Origin: Bryum argenteum
Taxonomy: Eukaryota > Streptophyta > Bryopsida > Bryales > Bryaceae
Direction: 5' to 3'
Length of the DNA: 64,000 bases
Assembly: GCA_037043015.1 (NCBI GenBank)
Contig: CM073326.1
Span: 1,550,001 to 1,614,000 of the forward strand
The notes under the pieces are model-generated. The model was not told where the DNA came from and searched no databases. It saw only the letters and a program-made list of their open reading frames with translations. The translations under genes were made by a program, and so were the position numbers. This document shows, piece by piece, positions 20,287 to 32,500 of this stretch. The stretch's first letter is position 1; each line of letters starts with the position of its first letter.

Positions 20287-21650
20287 AGTTGGAGGAGGAC
20301 ATCTACAGGAGGCCTTTGCACCCGTCGCCAAGTTTACGACCATACGATGCATGTTGGCGATTGGGGCAGCCATGGACTTGGGGATTCACCAAATGGATGT
20401 CAAGACGGCGTTCTTGAATGGTGAGTTGGAGGAGGACATCTACATGGACCAGCCCCTTGGCTTTGTGGAGGAGGGCACCCAACACCTTGTTTGCAGGCTC
20501 AAGAAGTCGTTGTACGGGCTCAAGCAATCTCCAAGGGCGTGGTACCAAAGGATTGACTTGTTTTTCATCAAAGAAGGCTTTTCTAGAAGCCATGCGGATC
20601 ACTCCTTGTATGTGAAGCAAACAAGGGAGTTCTTGTTAATTGTGATCATCTATGTTGATGATTTGATTATCTTGGCTAGTGATGATGCGGTGTTGCAGTG
20701 GTTGAAGGCCAAGCTTGAGAAGGAGTTTGAGATGAGTGATCTTGGGCCTTTGGAGTTTTGCCTTGGTGTTGCATTTGAGCGCAATCGCAGCGCACGCACC
20801 ATCACCATGAGCCAAAGCAAGTACATCGAGGAGGTGCTCAAGCGGTTCAACATGGAGGAATGCAAGCCCATTGGCACCCCTCTTGATGTGAAGGGGTCAT
20901 TGTTGAAGCTTTCGGATGAGGAGTTCAAGGAGGTTGAAGAAGAGATGAAGGCCATTCCATACAAGGCAGCGGTGGGGTCGTTGATGTATGCAATGGTGGC
21001 CACAAGGGCTGACCTTGCATTCCCGGTGAGCATGGTGAGCCAATTCATGGCAAAGGCTGGTCCTCAACATTGGATGGCGGTAAAACGCATCTTGAGGTAC
21101 TTGAAAGGCACTATTGATTACAAGCTGTGCCTTGGAGGTAAAGACCTTGAGTTGAAGGGGTATTGTGATGCGGATTGGGCGGGTGATGTGAATGAGCGCC
21201 GATCCACGACCCCAGGTATGTGTTCTTTGTAGGAGATGGCGCAATCTCGTGGAATTGCAAGAGGCAACCCACAATAGCGGTGTCTACTACGGAAGCGGAA
21301 TACATGGCAACGAGCCATTGCTTAAAGGAGGCATTGTGGCTGCGGCAAACTATTGGAGGATGTTGGGTTTGTGCGGAGGAGCCACGAGCATCATGTGTGA
21401 CAACCAAGGGTGTATTGCTCTTGCAAAGGATCCGAAGCACCACTCTCGCACGAAGCACATTGATGTGCAACACCATTTCATTCGAGAGAATTTGGAGGAT
21501 GGAGAGGTGAGCTTGTGGTATTGCTCAGCAGAGGATATGGTGGCTGATGTGTTGACCAAGGCGCTTGCTAAGGTGAGGCACGAGAAGCTTACGAAGGCGG
21601 TGGGATTGCGAGGTGGTAACTACTCGCAAAGTGGGAGTGTTGAAGAATAG
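20287..21650 (+). pseudogene. Element D: reverse transcriptase and RNase H (5'-truncated, frameshifted)
   Basis: The plus-strand frame begins inside reverse transcriptase (EAFAPVAKFTTIRC) and carries the YVDDLIILAS active site and the DADWAGD start of RNase H. It breaks at about 21210 (RRSTT then a shifted frame), again near 21345-21400, and ends CDNQGCIALAKDPKHHSRTKHIDVQHHF...SQSGSVEE at 21650, across the polypurine tract and into the LTR. The first 30 bases resemble the local stretch at 20420-20445, which suggests a template-switch or repair patch. Gag, protease and integrase are missing. Confidence 0.85.
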
Positions 21651-22030
21651 ATTGCTCGTAGTTTATAAGAGCAATTAGTACTTGTTAGAGTATATATATA
21701 TGGAAGCTTATACTTAGTATTCTAGAGTGTGGAAAGGGGCTGTTTCTAATAGCAATAGTGAGGGGAGAGAAGACCAGCCCACTTTGTTGACTTTAAGGAG
21801 GCAAGGAGACAAGTAGGTGGTGGCAAAGACTAAAGGGGCACACATGTGAACCATGTGGGCCAAAGGCACTTGGAAAATGTACAAGAAGGCACTAGGAAGG
21901 TGCCAATAAGGAAGTATAAGTAAAGGCCTTTGCTAGAAGGCAATATCTCATTTTCAAGCATTCATTGCTCTACTTGTTTGTAAGCTTTGAGTGTGTTGTA
22001 TTTTCTCTCTTCCTCTATTGAATCTCAATA
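21638..22030 (+). repeat. 3' LTR of element D
   Basis: 393 bp from TGTTGAAGAATAGATTGC to AATCTCAATA, preceded by AAAGTGGGAG. It is longer than the A and B LTRs because of a unique middle section (about 21700-21900). Confidence 0.78.
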
Positions 22031-23209
22031 AACTTAAGATGGAGATTGTAGTGTCAAGGTTGATGCATGAAGTGTCCAAGAGAAAGGAGAGGGGTGCTCA
22101 AAGTGGTGAGGAAGCATTGGTGGCGGCTCAAAATAAAGGGAGGATGCAAAATGGGCCAAGGACGTGCTTCAATTGTGGCAAACCGGGCCACATTGCTAGG
22201 TATTGCTTCCAAGACAAGAAGGAGAAGGAGAGTGCCAATGCTGCAAGAAACAAAGACAATGAGGAGGAGTATGCCTTTGTAAGCGCCGTTGTTGCAAGCA
22301 AAGAGGAGGTGTGGGAAGAGCATGCCTTTGCAAATGGAGATGGAGATGACAACACCATGGCCAAGTGGATCATGGATTCGGGAGCCACAAAGCACATGTC
22401 GCCTCATAGGGCAGCATTTCAAACATATGAGGTAATATCACCACCACGAAATGTGCACTTGGGAGATGGTAGTATTGTGCATGCGGTTGGAGTTGGCACC
22501 ATTGTTGAGGAGGTGAAGGTGGTGGGAGTATAGCACAAAATCAACATTAAGGAGGTTCTCCACATCCCAAAGTTAAAGAGAAATTTTTTATCTATAGTAA
22601 AGCTTGCTCTTAATGGCTTAAAGGTGGAGTTTGATGATAATACATGCATTGTAAGGGCTGCAAATAGGAAGGTGATTGCTAGATTGCCAAGAGAAGGGAG
22701 TTTGTATTAAATGCCCTTCTTCATGTATGATATGGCCAATGTGGCACACCAAATGCCACAATCAGCGCCTTTGGAGCTACGCCATAGGCGCCTTGGGCAT
22801 TTGAATGTGAAGAATTTGAAGGTCCTTGAAAGGATGGTAAATGGCATGCAAATCAAGAATAGTACATCAAATTCAGCGGCTCGTGATGTGGTGATTGCGG
22901 AGGAGGCCACTTGTCGAGATGCGGATGTGGAGATGCATCCAAGTGGGAGTTTGGAGCCACTATGGTGATTGGGGTGGATGCAACTCCAATTTGAGCGTGC
23001 GTTGTACAAGAGGCTTAAGTTGGAGAAGAGCCTAAAAGAGTGCAAGAGCCGAAAGAGACAGAAGAAGAGGATGTGGAGGTTGGATCACATGAGGAAGATT
23101 GTGAAGAGGGGAAGCGTGCACAAGGCCCATGGTATCCAATAAGGGAGAGGAGGTCACTTGGTGAGTGGTGGTTAAACCATATTCTTCCACCATCTATTGA
23201 GGTTGAGGT
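22031..23209 (+). pseudogene. Element A5: 5'-truncated non-autonomous gag-protease copy
   Basis: Starts within gag (LKMEIVVSRLMHEVSKRKE) and carries the CCHC knuckle and WIMDSGATKHM. It has stops at about 22532 (AAG to TAG) and 22708 (CAA to TAA). It contains the same SNSAA/RDVV integrase deletion and the same frame break after LEPLW as A1 and A2. The following linker is longer than in A1 (to LNHILPPSIEVEV), then an LTR begins at 23210. Confidence 0.82.
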
Positions 23210-23520
23210 TGTTAGAGATTAGGTTGCTCGTAGTTTATAAGAGCAACTAATAGTTATTAGAGTATGTTAGAGTAAGTACTAGAGGCTAGGTCTTAGTCCT
23301 CTAAAGTGTGTGAAGAGGGCTGGTCCCAAAAGCCTCAGAGAGAGAAGAGAGGACTTAGCCTCTCGGTTATCCCATATGGTTTGTAGCACCATGTGCCTAC
23401 CTATGGATACATGAGCAAGGGCTTGGAATGAGTATGTATCTCATTGAAGCATTCATTGCTCTACCTTGTGTGTAAGCTTTGATGTTTGTATTCTCTCTCA
23501 CCTTCTATTGAGCTTCAATA
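23210..23520 (+). repeat. A-type LTR at the end of A5
   Basis: 311 bp, TGTTAGAGATTAGG...TTCAATA. It is not preceded by a polypurine tract and I find no target duplication, so it is either a solo LTR or the product of a recombination that joined A5 to another element. Confidence 0.8.
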
Positions 23521-23666
23521 CTAACCATGTGGGATAACTAACCACTATGGGCTGCCTTTGACTAGAAGCAACACCTAATTGAGGCTATGAACTAACTAAG
23601 TGTGTAATTCTACTCCTATAAGTCCATGTACACTATCTACTCCAATAGGTATATGTTTCTCAACAG
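23521..23666 (-). repeat. Partial LTR of element family C
   Basis: Matches the inner 146 bases of the C LTR (CTAACCATGTGGGATAACT to TTTCTCAACA) with several differences, and lacks the first 100 or so. Confidence 0.8.
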
Positions 23667-24651
23667 GTACTGTCTTACTGATCCGGTTTCCTTCCCCAAC
23701 GGGTACACTAGCGTCTGGATAGCGTTTTAATTAACAAATGTTGATTTAGTTTTACCTCCGTAAATCTTCGAAGGGATCCTTCCTATTAATTTGAAGGGTG
23801 CAGAATAATGTCACTCTTTACCGGTTGATTTAGGTGAACGTAGTTTTACCGGTTTGTTACTTGGTACTTCGTCTCTCTCTCTCTCCCTGAGTTCTTCCCT
23901 TACAACTACTTCTAACACCCGGTTTTACCTTCCAGATAATAGGTCACTCAAGCAATTATCCGGTTCTCTCCTCCTTAGTCCAATGCTAACTTGCGATCTG
24001 GATTGCAGTGAACAATATCTGGCTTTTCAATCCGCGAGATTTCGACTAACGTCACGTAGAACTAAACCGCTTTCCGTATTTGCACACTAATTCAAGTGAA
24101 GACTCCCTCTACCGGATATCCCGTCCGGGAGGTTGGCCACTAGATTAGCTCTACTCACCAACTCGGTAGCTTTGTCCAATCCGGAGTATAGCGGCGAACC
24201 TCTTGACATGTAAACCCACACAAACGCTCGGACTCTCCCACTCGGAACCTTTACTGACACCGCAACCACTCTAACAATTCCAAACCGGTTACTAGAGTAG
24301 CAGCCACTGAATTTGCAAGGGACTTCCTGTCACTACAACCGGATTGAGACCGCACTTATACAAGACAACCCGGAAATTACACAAGAGCAACTAAATACAC
24401 ACGGGGTTGAGATGCAAGCTAAACCTTTATTCAGGAGTGTGGCGAAATATAGAATAGACCCGGGCGACTCCGTAAAATTTCCGATAAGTATCCAAGGCTT
24501 CCGACTTAACCGGAAACCCTCATCAGATCTAAAATATCCGGAATCCGAGATTTCCGGAGTGAGTGGACTTAGCTAAGCATCTGCATTTTTGTCCTCAATC
24601 TAAATATCTAATTCTACTACCTACTAAATTATGCACTCGTCTATCACTGGT

Positions 24652-27073
24652 CTAGCCGGAGTAGAAGGCGGCGCAGCCTTCTTTGCTGACCTGGATCCCT
24701 GGATCCCCGAGCTTGCTAACGGCGGTTCCCTCGAAGTTACTGCGGGCCGCAAGGTCTTCCGCCGTGGGTGTAGACTCTCCAGCACCGGCGTGCTCTCTGG
24801 ATTGGTATCGACGATCCTCACCGGGGTGGGAAATAGCATTCGGATCTACACTCCTCTCCATTGACTCAATGGTCTTGGGTGTCCGAATGGTGATCATGCA
24901 TAGGTCAGCTGGCTACTGAATCTCCACAAAAGGTAGAAATAGTCTGGTACGCATAGGAATTGGAGTACTTACGCGGGCCACCAGCTCGGGAGACGTCACC
25001 TTGTCCTCCGGTTTGCCCTCTTCTACCTGCATCTCTTCAGGTAATATTGCGGTAGCCTCCTCAGCACTCTCCTCCGGTATCATCGCTTCGGTCTGCTCCT
25101 TGATTGGGGGGAAGCTCGTATGGGTCCTCCGTCTCCTCCACAAGCGGTTCTCTAACCGGTTCTTCCACTGCCTCGACTGCCGGTTGAATACTGGTGGAAC
25201 TGCTGGTTCCACAACCAGTTGCACTACCGGTTCCAATTCCGGTTGCACTTCTGGTGCCGCCATCGATCCTTCACCTAGTGTCTTCTCCTCCTCCCTCTAC
25301 AACTTCGCCGTAGCGTATCCATTGATGGCCCGCTCTCCCTTATCTTCCCGAGGTATGACAATGCCGACTCCTGCCGGCTGAGCTGGTTCCACCTCTCCTT
25401 GGGCAGGGGCGACTACTCCGGTATCCTCCTGCACACCTACCAATTCCGCTAGGCTGATTGATGCAGTCATCAGTGCGTCTACCGGATTTGCACGTGCTGT
25501 CTTAACGTCCTTAGGACCATGTTTGGGTACGAAACTCGCCGGGAGAGTAATCTTGATCCTGTAAACGGGGTGATAGCTATCAACTTACCCAAGAGTACTC
25601 GGAATTCCTTCAGCGCTTGATTCACTCCCACGGCGTGCCTCCGGAGTAATTCCTCCGATTGAGTTGACTCATCCGGTTGGAGCAACTTCTGCAATGTCTG
25701 CAGCACCGTCCGGTCGATGCCCTACAATCCCCGGATCACCTCTTCTTGCTCCTGCACCGTCTTCCTCAAGGCCTCCATTTCTTGCTGCGCTTTCTTCGAC
25801 GCCTCCATCTCCTGCTGTGGTCCTCCGCTTGGCTTCTGCTTTTCCGGCTCTCAATTCTGCTACCTCCTTGTTCACTTCCTTGCGAGCTTCGGGTAGCGCT
25901 CAACATTGGGTGTCCGGAAGATACGACCAAGTTGTTCTATGGATGAGAACAACCGGCGATTGTCCTGGTCCACCTCCTCGATGGCGAGTCGAATCGGATG
26001 TAGGATGCCCTCGCTAGGAATTCGGTAATAGGGTCGGGGTAGTGCAAGCATGACTGCCTCAACAGTTGGGTTGGGTGCAACCCGGATGACCACTTCCGCT
26101 TGTACTCGTACCACCGGTTTGGATGGCTTCGGTGGTGCTGGCTCCTCCAGTTTCTTGCGACGCCTCGACTCCATTGCCTCCTGCAGGATATCCTCACCGG
26201 TGTCCAAAGGTCGTTTGCAGGAGAACGGATCGGGTTTAACATCACCTCGTTGATTGATAATCAGGATGGCTTCCAGATCCTGTATGACATCGGGATCCGG
26301 GGCTTCCTCCTCTCTTCTCCGCCTTCCGGCTCCACCGGCTCTGCTTCAATCGTCTTCTTCTTCTTGCTCGTCTTCAGCTTCAAGTTTTGCACTCGCCCTC
26401 TTGTAGTTGCGGGCTCAGAGGCTGGAATTGGTAACGCTACTCCGGGCGGATCAACTGAACCCGGTGTGGCAGCTACTTTGGAAGTCTCCCGTGTCTTCGT
26501 AGGTGTCGATTTTGGAGTCCGCACCTCGCCAACCGGGGTGTGAACTTCCTTTTGTTCGTCCTTCCAGCACTCGTTCCCGGTTGGACACAGGTCTCCCATC
26601 CGGCTCCTCCTTCTCCATCCTCGTCCAAATTCTCTCCTTCCGGATCGTCCTCTTCCCAATCATCATCCTCCTCCGGCCTTGGCTACGGCTTCTACCGCTT
26701 GTTCTTGTGCACAAGTCCTTCTCCGGATTAGAAGAGTCGCCTCTTCCTCTTCTTCTTTGTCCTCTTCTGATTCCTCCTCTGATTCCTCCTCAGATTTCTT
26801 CTCATCGTCTCCGTAAGGCGTGAAAATGGATGGAATCGCATGCGTTGATCGGGTCACTGGCCTTTGTCCGGTCTGCTTTTGTGGAGTAGTCCTGCGAGGT
26901 GCGCTGCTAGGTCCAGCTCCACCCGGATTGGCCCTCTTCTTCTGCGGAGTCCGGTTGACATACTTGGGGGATCTCTCCAAGTCGATGACTGTCCTATCCG
27001 ACTCTTCCTCCTCTGATTCGGAAGTAAGATCGACATGGGGAGGAGCGACCTCCAGGGTTGTAGCCTCTCTCAT
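24652..27073 (-). pseudogene. E1 downstream coding region, acidic and proline-rich, frame-broken
   Basis: Minus-strand coding continues after ORF1 in changing frames: an acidic Glu/Ser-rich and basic segment (27073-26663), a Thr/Pro/Lys-rich segment (26659-26261), a segment with MESRRRKKLEEPAPP and LPRPYYRIPSEGILHP (26207-25872), a Glu-rich coiled-coil-like segment (25875-25669) and a Glu/Pro-rich tail (25263-24652). The frame changes are either unspliced introns or frameshift damage; I could not assign convincing splice pairs. Function unknown. Confidence 0.4.
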
Positions 27074-27699
27074 CGTGCCGCTTCCGGTTGAGTAAGAATA
27101 CCATACCGAGCGGACAGGTGGTAGAGATAGGGCGTCAACGGACAGCCCTTCGTGTTACCGATCTTGACCACCTTTTTCTGCACCACCTCGTTGATGATGT
27201 GGTGCCATCCGATCACCCTTTTCCCGTCGTAGCTCCACAGGATGGACTTCATTAGCTTGATCGTGTAGGAGTTCGGCTTATCCGGACTGAGAATAGGCAG
27301 TAGAAACCGGAGCAGTCGCTGCTCCCGCGCATTCTTGCACTGATCAATCTTGAAGCCATCCTTGTTGTTGGGTGGCCAGTTGAATTGACTTTTCAGCCCC
27401 TCATCGCCCTTCTTGGAAATGTAGCCCACCACCGAGTCGGGAAACCGGTAGGTCGCCTGCCATTGCTTCGGCGTCCAGCTTCCCGGTTTGTCACGCAACT
27501 TGTGATCCCGGTGCTCCTCCGGCCATTGCTTGCTGATCACTTCCTCGACGATCTTCTGGTCGACAAAATCCCAGGGGACTTTGAGAAAACCCTCGCAGCC
27601 CATCCGGACGAGGTCCTCCCGCAGCTGCTCTTTAACTTCCGATTTAGCCGGAAATCCGGTTTCATCGTCTTGATCGGGATTGGTTTCCGCAACTGCCAT
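27070..27699 (-). CDS. E1 ORF1, 209 aa, unknown function
   Basis: Starts at the ATG complement of 27697-27699 (MAVAETNPDQDDE). After an acidic and charged N-terminus comes a segment shared with E2: RMGC.G.L..PW near residue 32, a Trp-rich WTPKQWQATYRFP stretch, a Q/V-F/W-N motif, then NAREQRLLRFLLPILSPDK and a helix ending near WSYDGKRVIGWHHIINEVVQKKVVKIG. No catalytic motif is evident. A helical, possibly nucleic-acid- or capsid-like role can be imagined but is not supported. The stop TGA (27070-27072) overlaps the ATG of the next ORF (ATGA). Confidence 0.5.
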   Translation of the reverse strand: MAVAETNPDQDDETGFPAKSEVKEQLREDLVRMGCEGFLKVPWDFVDQKIVEEVISKQWPEEHRDHKLRDKPGSWTPKQWQATYRFPDSVVGYISKKGDEGLKSQFNWPPNNKDGFKIDQCKNAREQRLLRFLLPILSPDKPNSYTIKLMKSILWSYDGKRVIGWHHIINEVVQKKVVKIGNTKGCPLTPYLYHLSARYGILTQPEAAR

Positions 27700-28230
27700 G
27701 GCGAATCAGCGCCCTTCCTCGGCATCGTGCGGCAGTACTTGCACTTCTTCCGAACTCCCTGCTCTCCCTCAGAAGTCCTCTCTCTCTCTCTCTTCAAACT
27801 CTCTTCCGCGCAAACTTTACTCTCCAAAACACTAACTGGACGCTCGGAATTCAAAATGGGAGGTGAAATTTGGGCGCGCGGGAGTGAAGGAGCACTCCGG
27901 GCGTACAAATCACTCGCGGAGTAGGAGTAATTGATGGCAACAGAACTTAAAAGCAGCAATCCGGACATTTCCGGTTGCGCCGCCATTCCGACTACCCTGA
28001 CGTACACCGGCTACTACTCCGGATGTAGGAGCCTATTTGGACCGTACTACTGACAGTCCCAGGGAAACCGGATTACTAGATTTCCGGTAACCCTAACAAT
28101 CCACTAAAGTCAACCGAGTTGGCTGCCATACTAAATAACGACTAACTGACCGGTTTTAGCCATCCGGTCTTTATTCTTAATCATTATAATACTATTCTAA
28201 ACACTAAACACACAACAAAATCTCAAATTC

Positions 28231-29246
28231 TTGGAGAACAAGGTTCGACAAATTGCATCAAGGATTTGTGAGGTATATCCATTTTAATCTGAGTCAAATG
28301 ACCATGGAATGGTAAGTGTAAGGTAGCTAGTTTGTATTGCATCTTTCCCATATTACACGCATACATTTAGAAATGACAATACATTATTAAAATCAAATGT
28401 GGTGTTGAATAGTCCTATTAAAACGGCATGCCCACCTTTCTAGGGTTAGATTTTGAGTTCCTAAATCATAGTGATTCAAGTGTTGGATGTAATGTTTTCT
28501 TCTCAAATTCCACAGAATGACGTTGTGGTTAAGTTGAACATAGTATATGGAAAACTAGATTCACTTACATTTAAAATTTTCATCAGAATAGGGGTACATC
28601 CAACGCCCTGACTCGAATATTGGTTGTTAATTTAACTAATTTATTAGGTTATTGCTTTATTTCATAGATTTTGGTGCTTAGCTTATTAGTTATTATGGAA
28701 AGGGAGTGTATTTGGGTTAATTATTCAAATAAAAGTGTTGTAATGATTTAATTAAACTCAAAAAAGGGTTGATTTAATTAGTAATGTTGGTTTAAGGCTC
28801 TCTATTTTCATTGTTGAATATATTGGAAATTATTTTGTGTCGTTTTTTAATTTTACTTACATAATATTGAACATTATTTAACCATGATATATTTATTTTG
28901 GTAATTAAAGTAAAAAAGAACTAGATAGTTTATCATTCTACCACATAATTTTATAAGCAAATTAATTTGGAATTTGAAATAGTTGTCATTGATCTATATT
29001 TCAATTCTCCATGGACATAATTTTTGTTGAGGTCTTTTCAAACAGTGTATATGGAAATATGATTATTTTATAATGGATAAAATTCACCACTTAACAAACT
29101 TCTCGTTACACTCCTTTGTAGACTTCTCCTTTAGATGTTTAGACTACAATATTTCAAGACTTGTTAAGAAATATTCTATTCCTTTAATTTTTTTCCAACA
29201 CATTAACCATTTGCCTCATATGTCTTTGGCTTTTTTGACCGGGCGG
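28231..29246. other. AT-rich intergenic sequence upstream of TIC100
   Basis: About 1 kb, strongly AT-rich, without credible ORFs or repeats shared with the rest of the window. It separates E1 from the TIC100 promoter. Confidence 0.6.
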
Positions 29247-29501
29247 TGGCCACCGTAGTGTGAACCGGCCGTAAGACGGGGTAACGGAGGCGGGTAGGAT
29301 GGCGGGGCCTTATCCGTCTTATCTTCGAGTGCCATGCCGGCCGGAATGCTTGTTGTTGGTGTGTTGCTGGAGGAGTGAGCTTGCTTGCTCCCACGCTCCC
29401 TCGCTCAATCGGTGGGTTCGTGGTGTATTTTTGTGGCCCAAGTCGTCAATCATCGCTGCCCCCGCTTGGTCGCCTACTAGCCCGTCGCTTGCCTGCTTGC
29501 C
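29247..29501 (+). promoter_or_regulatory. Likely promoter and 5' UTR of TIC100
   Basis: A sharp change from AT-rich DNA to GC-rich sequence just before the start codon, typical of a plant 5' UTR. No clear TATA box is seen, so the exact transcription start is unknown. Confidence 0.45.
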
Positions 29502-32500
29502 ATGGCCTCCGACAATCTCGATGACGAGTTTCTTGTCCCTGATGACGACGAGGAGCCATCGTCTGATACCCCCCGTCCAGTTTCTCCTGCTGTGATTCCC
29601 AATTTTCGCGGCAAGGTGCCGGAACCTGAAGCGCCCGAATCCAAGGGTCCCATCAAGGTTCGCTTCTCGTCCCCTCTTGCATTGCTCCATGCTCTTACGC
29701 GCTTCCTCCTAAACCCTCGTTAAACCCTAGCATTTATCTGCCCCCTTTGATTATATATTTATTGCCCTGTGTGGATTCTCTCTCTTCGGTTTTCTTCTTC
29801 TCGCCTCTCCTTACCTGCATTGTCCAGGATCTCGTGCCTCACGTTATCATGACTTACTATTCCTCCTAAATCTCCCTCCGTTTATTGACAATGTCAATTG
29901 CACTACTGGTGGTTTCATCTGGCTAGGTTTTATGCGCGGTCTTGCACGTTCGCCAGAGGTCCGTCCAATGAGCTGTTTCTTGACCTTTTCCGGAGAATTT
30001 TATATTTGAGGTGGCTGCTGCAGGTGGAATGGGCGTCCGATGATGATGAGTCTGAGGACGACGACGACGATGAAGGTGAGTCCGAGGATGACGAGGAAGA
30101 TGATGGGGGGGAAACAAATCCTACAGAGGAAGGGGTTGATGGCTCGGAGCCGTCTGCGGTTGTCAAGCGACGCACAAAGAAGAGACGGGAGGCGGAGGAG
30201 GAAGACGAAGAGGTTCTGGAAGAGGAGGACGAATGGAATTTTCCTATCGACAGGGAAAATTGGACAGAAGAGGATTTAGAGGAAGAGTGGGCAGATCCTA
30301 CGCCCGCGGATGATACAGTGGGCAGGGATCCTGAGCTAGCAGAAGATGATGAGGAACTCATTGCGAAGCTTGAGAAGGACGGAAGGGCCCCTCCGCAGAG
30401 ACCATATTATGTGCCGTACAGGAAGTGGTATCCTTCAATTCCCGAAGACCATCCTGACATTGACAGCCCGGAAGCAGTTGTGGAGGAGCTGGAGCGCATG
30501 GAGGAATTCCTAGTGTGGGCAAGTTATATTTTTGAAGATGGATCATCGTAAGCATTAATCGTCCTGTTTAACTGTTTCTGAATAATCTCTGCACTGTATT
30601 TGTGTTTTTCATTCGTGGACTTGCAGAGGTCTCGAACTTATGTCAGTCTGGAAGGGATTGTCTGATTTGTTCGCCTTTGTTCGTGGGACTTGTGACCATC
30701 CAAGCCCTCGATCCGGTGGGACGTTATAGTACCAACTTGAGTGTATCAGCTCACATTTGAATGCACTTCTATCGCTGTCAAAGTGAGGGTTGAAGAGTTG
30801 GTTGTTGATCGAGAGTAATCTTCTACTCTTAAGCGGTACAGTGGCATCTGTTGACCCCTCTTTGTAACGTGTGCGAGTCGTGTAATCTGGGCAGCTCCCC
30901 GCAGCTGGAGTCACTGGTATTTCTGGGTGATCTTCCCGTGGAGGACTGATTGGATATCATGTTTTGGGTTGTCCAGTTCATGGAATTCCAACTTCTGATT
31001 CCTAAGGCATGTAGGTTTCCCAAGGCAGCTCGAGGTATCTGATCTGTTTGCGTGATGACTGTCATGTGTGTGTTTCGCTTATCAGTTACGAAGGAACAGT
31101 TTGGGATGACCTTGCGCACGGGAAGGGTGTTTACACGACACCCATGGAGCTTTGCAGGTGACTGGCTCACTCAATCTACCATGTGTTGCAATTTTTTGAC
31201 ACACTTTTCTCGAATCCATGACGGGTCTGCGCATTTATCAGCTCTCCCATTCAATCAAGATGGAGAGAAATCCTTGGGTGTGATCAAGACGTGTTGGCTG
31301 GGAACCTTTGACGGTTTGCAGGTACGAAGGCGAATGGTTCCAGAACTTGATGCAGGGACATGGAGTTATTGAAGTAGACATTCCAGTAGCCGACCCACCC
31401 CCAGGCTCTGAGTACGTTCCTGCACGTTTTCCGAAGCACTAGTCTATGTCGATACAGATGTCGAGTAACTTGCTAGTTTTTGGCATTTGATTCCGTCTAG
31501 TGGTCTGTAGTTGTTCTAGGTTCACCAGAATATTCCTCATGTACATCTTTCTTTTTGGGTCGTAATGATCATATTTTGAAAGAAGTAATTTTAACCCAAT
31601 ATTCGCCCTTATGTTACGATCTTCAGTTCAAGATTCACAAGTTTTAAGATTTAGTGTTGGAGGGTTACAATTTTTCGCCACTGAACATCTGTATTTCTAG
31701 AGAGCAATTTTGAATGTATGAGCGTCTGGTGCATCATTCTCTTTTCATTTGCTTTAGTGTACGTTCTACTTCCGTGCAGTTAATCTAGAAGTCAATGTTA
31801 GGTAGACCATCAATCTTAGTCCAATTTCGCTTGGGTACTGGTTATTGACTTGGTTCTTGGTTCGTTGGTTTCAATTGTGATGAAACGCAGGCTAGAACGT
31901 AAAATGAAAGCGGAAGGAAAAATCTTGAAAACTGATTTTTTAGATCCAGAGGACAAGGAATGGCTACGCATGGACCTCGAAGATACTCTTGCCGATAATC
32001 CGGAGGCAATTGACCCTTCTCCGTTTGAAGACGATGAGCTCTGGGTGAAGTACTTCGGAGAGAAGCCGTAAGTTCATGCATATGTAGAGAAGCGGCGCTT
32101 TGTCTTCAGTTTGTGATCGCTCTAGTTTCAGCTACAGAATGTTTGGCTTACAACTTCTATATTCAGGGTTTTCTCTCTCAACCTGGCTGAACCTGACCTA
32201 GCTGAACCTGCAGGGAAAAAGGTCACTATAAGTATGCTGGGCAATGGAAACACAGTCGTATGCATGGTTGTGGAGTTTACGAGCTCAATGGTCGTCAAAC
32301 ATGGGTATTCATTTTGAATTCGCGACAAGAAGCACTTCATTTCACGCATTCATAATTCGCGTTTTAACCATTCAACACTGCGGGGGCACGAGTTTCTTTG
32401 AATTTGTCCATATCTTTTGTATCTCTAACTGCCACGTTGAATATCATTCAAAGCCACTATGGGAGCTCATAGCCTTATGCAATCTATACTTTTTTTTCTA

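Larger units (their letters stand above)
23667..28230 (-). mobile_element. Unrecognised CCGG-rich repeat E1
   Basis: A 4.5-kb block whose base composition (very frequent CCGG and CCGGTT/AACCGG) differs sharply from both neighbours. It carries a minus-strand coding region from 27699 to about 24650. A related ORF sits in E2 at 41424-42137, also on the minus strand and also inside a CCGG-containing block. The right flanks share short stretches such as CTTTATTC and GACAGTCC. The right boundary is approximate. I do not recognise the family; no reverse transcriptase, DDE transposase or LTR is visible. Confidence 0.45.

Noticed and set aside
20287..20310. B-type LTR and D reverse transcriptase as one element
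   Set aside because: They are in opposite orientations and the junction has no primer site or polypurine tract on the D side.
29923..30361. Minus-strand Ser-rich ORF opposite TIC100 exon 2
   Set aside because: Antisense reading of the Glu/Asp codons of the acidic region; it crosses splice sites of the supported gene.
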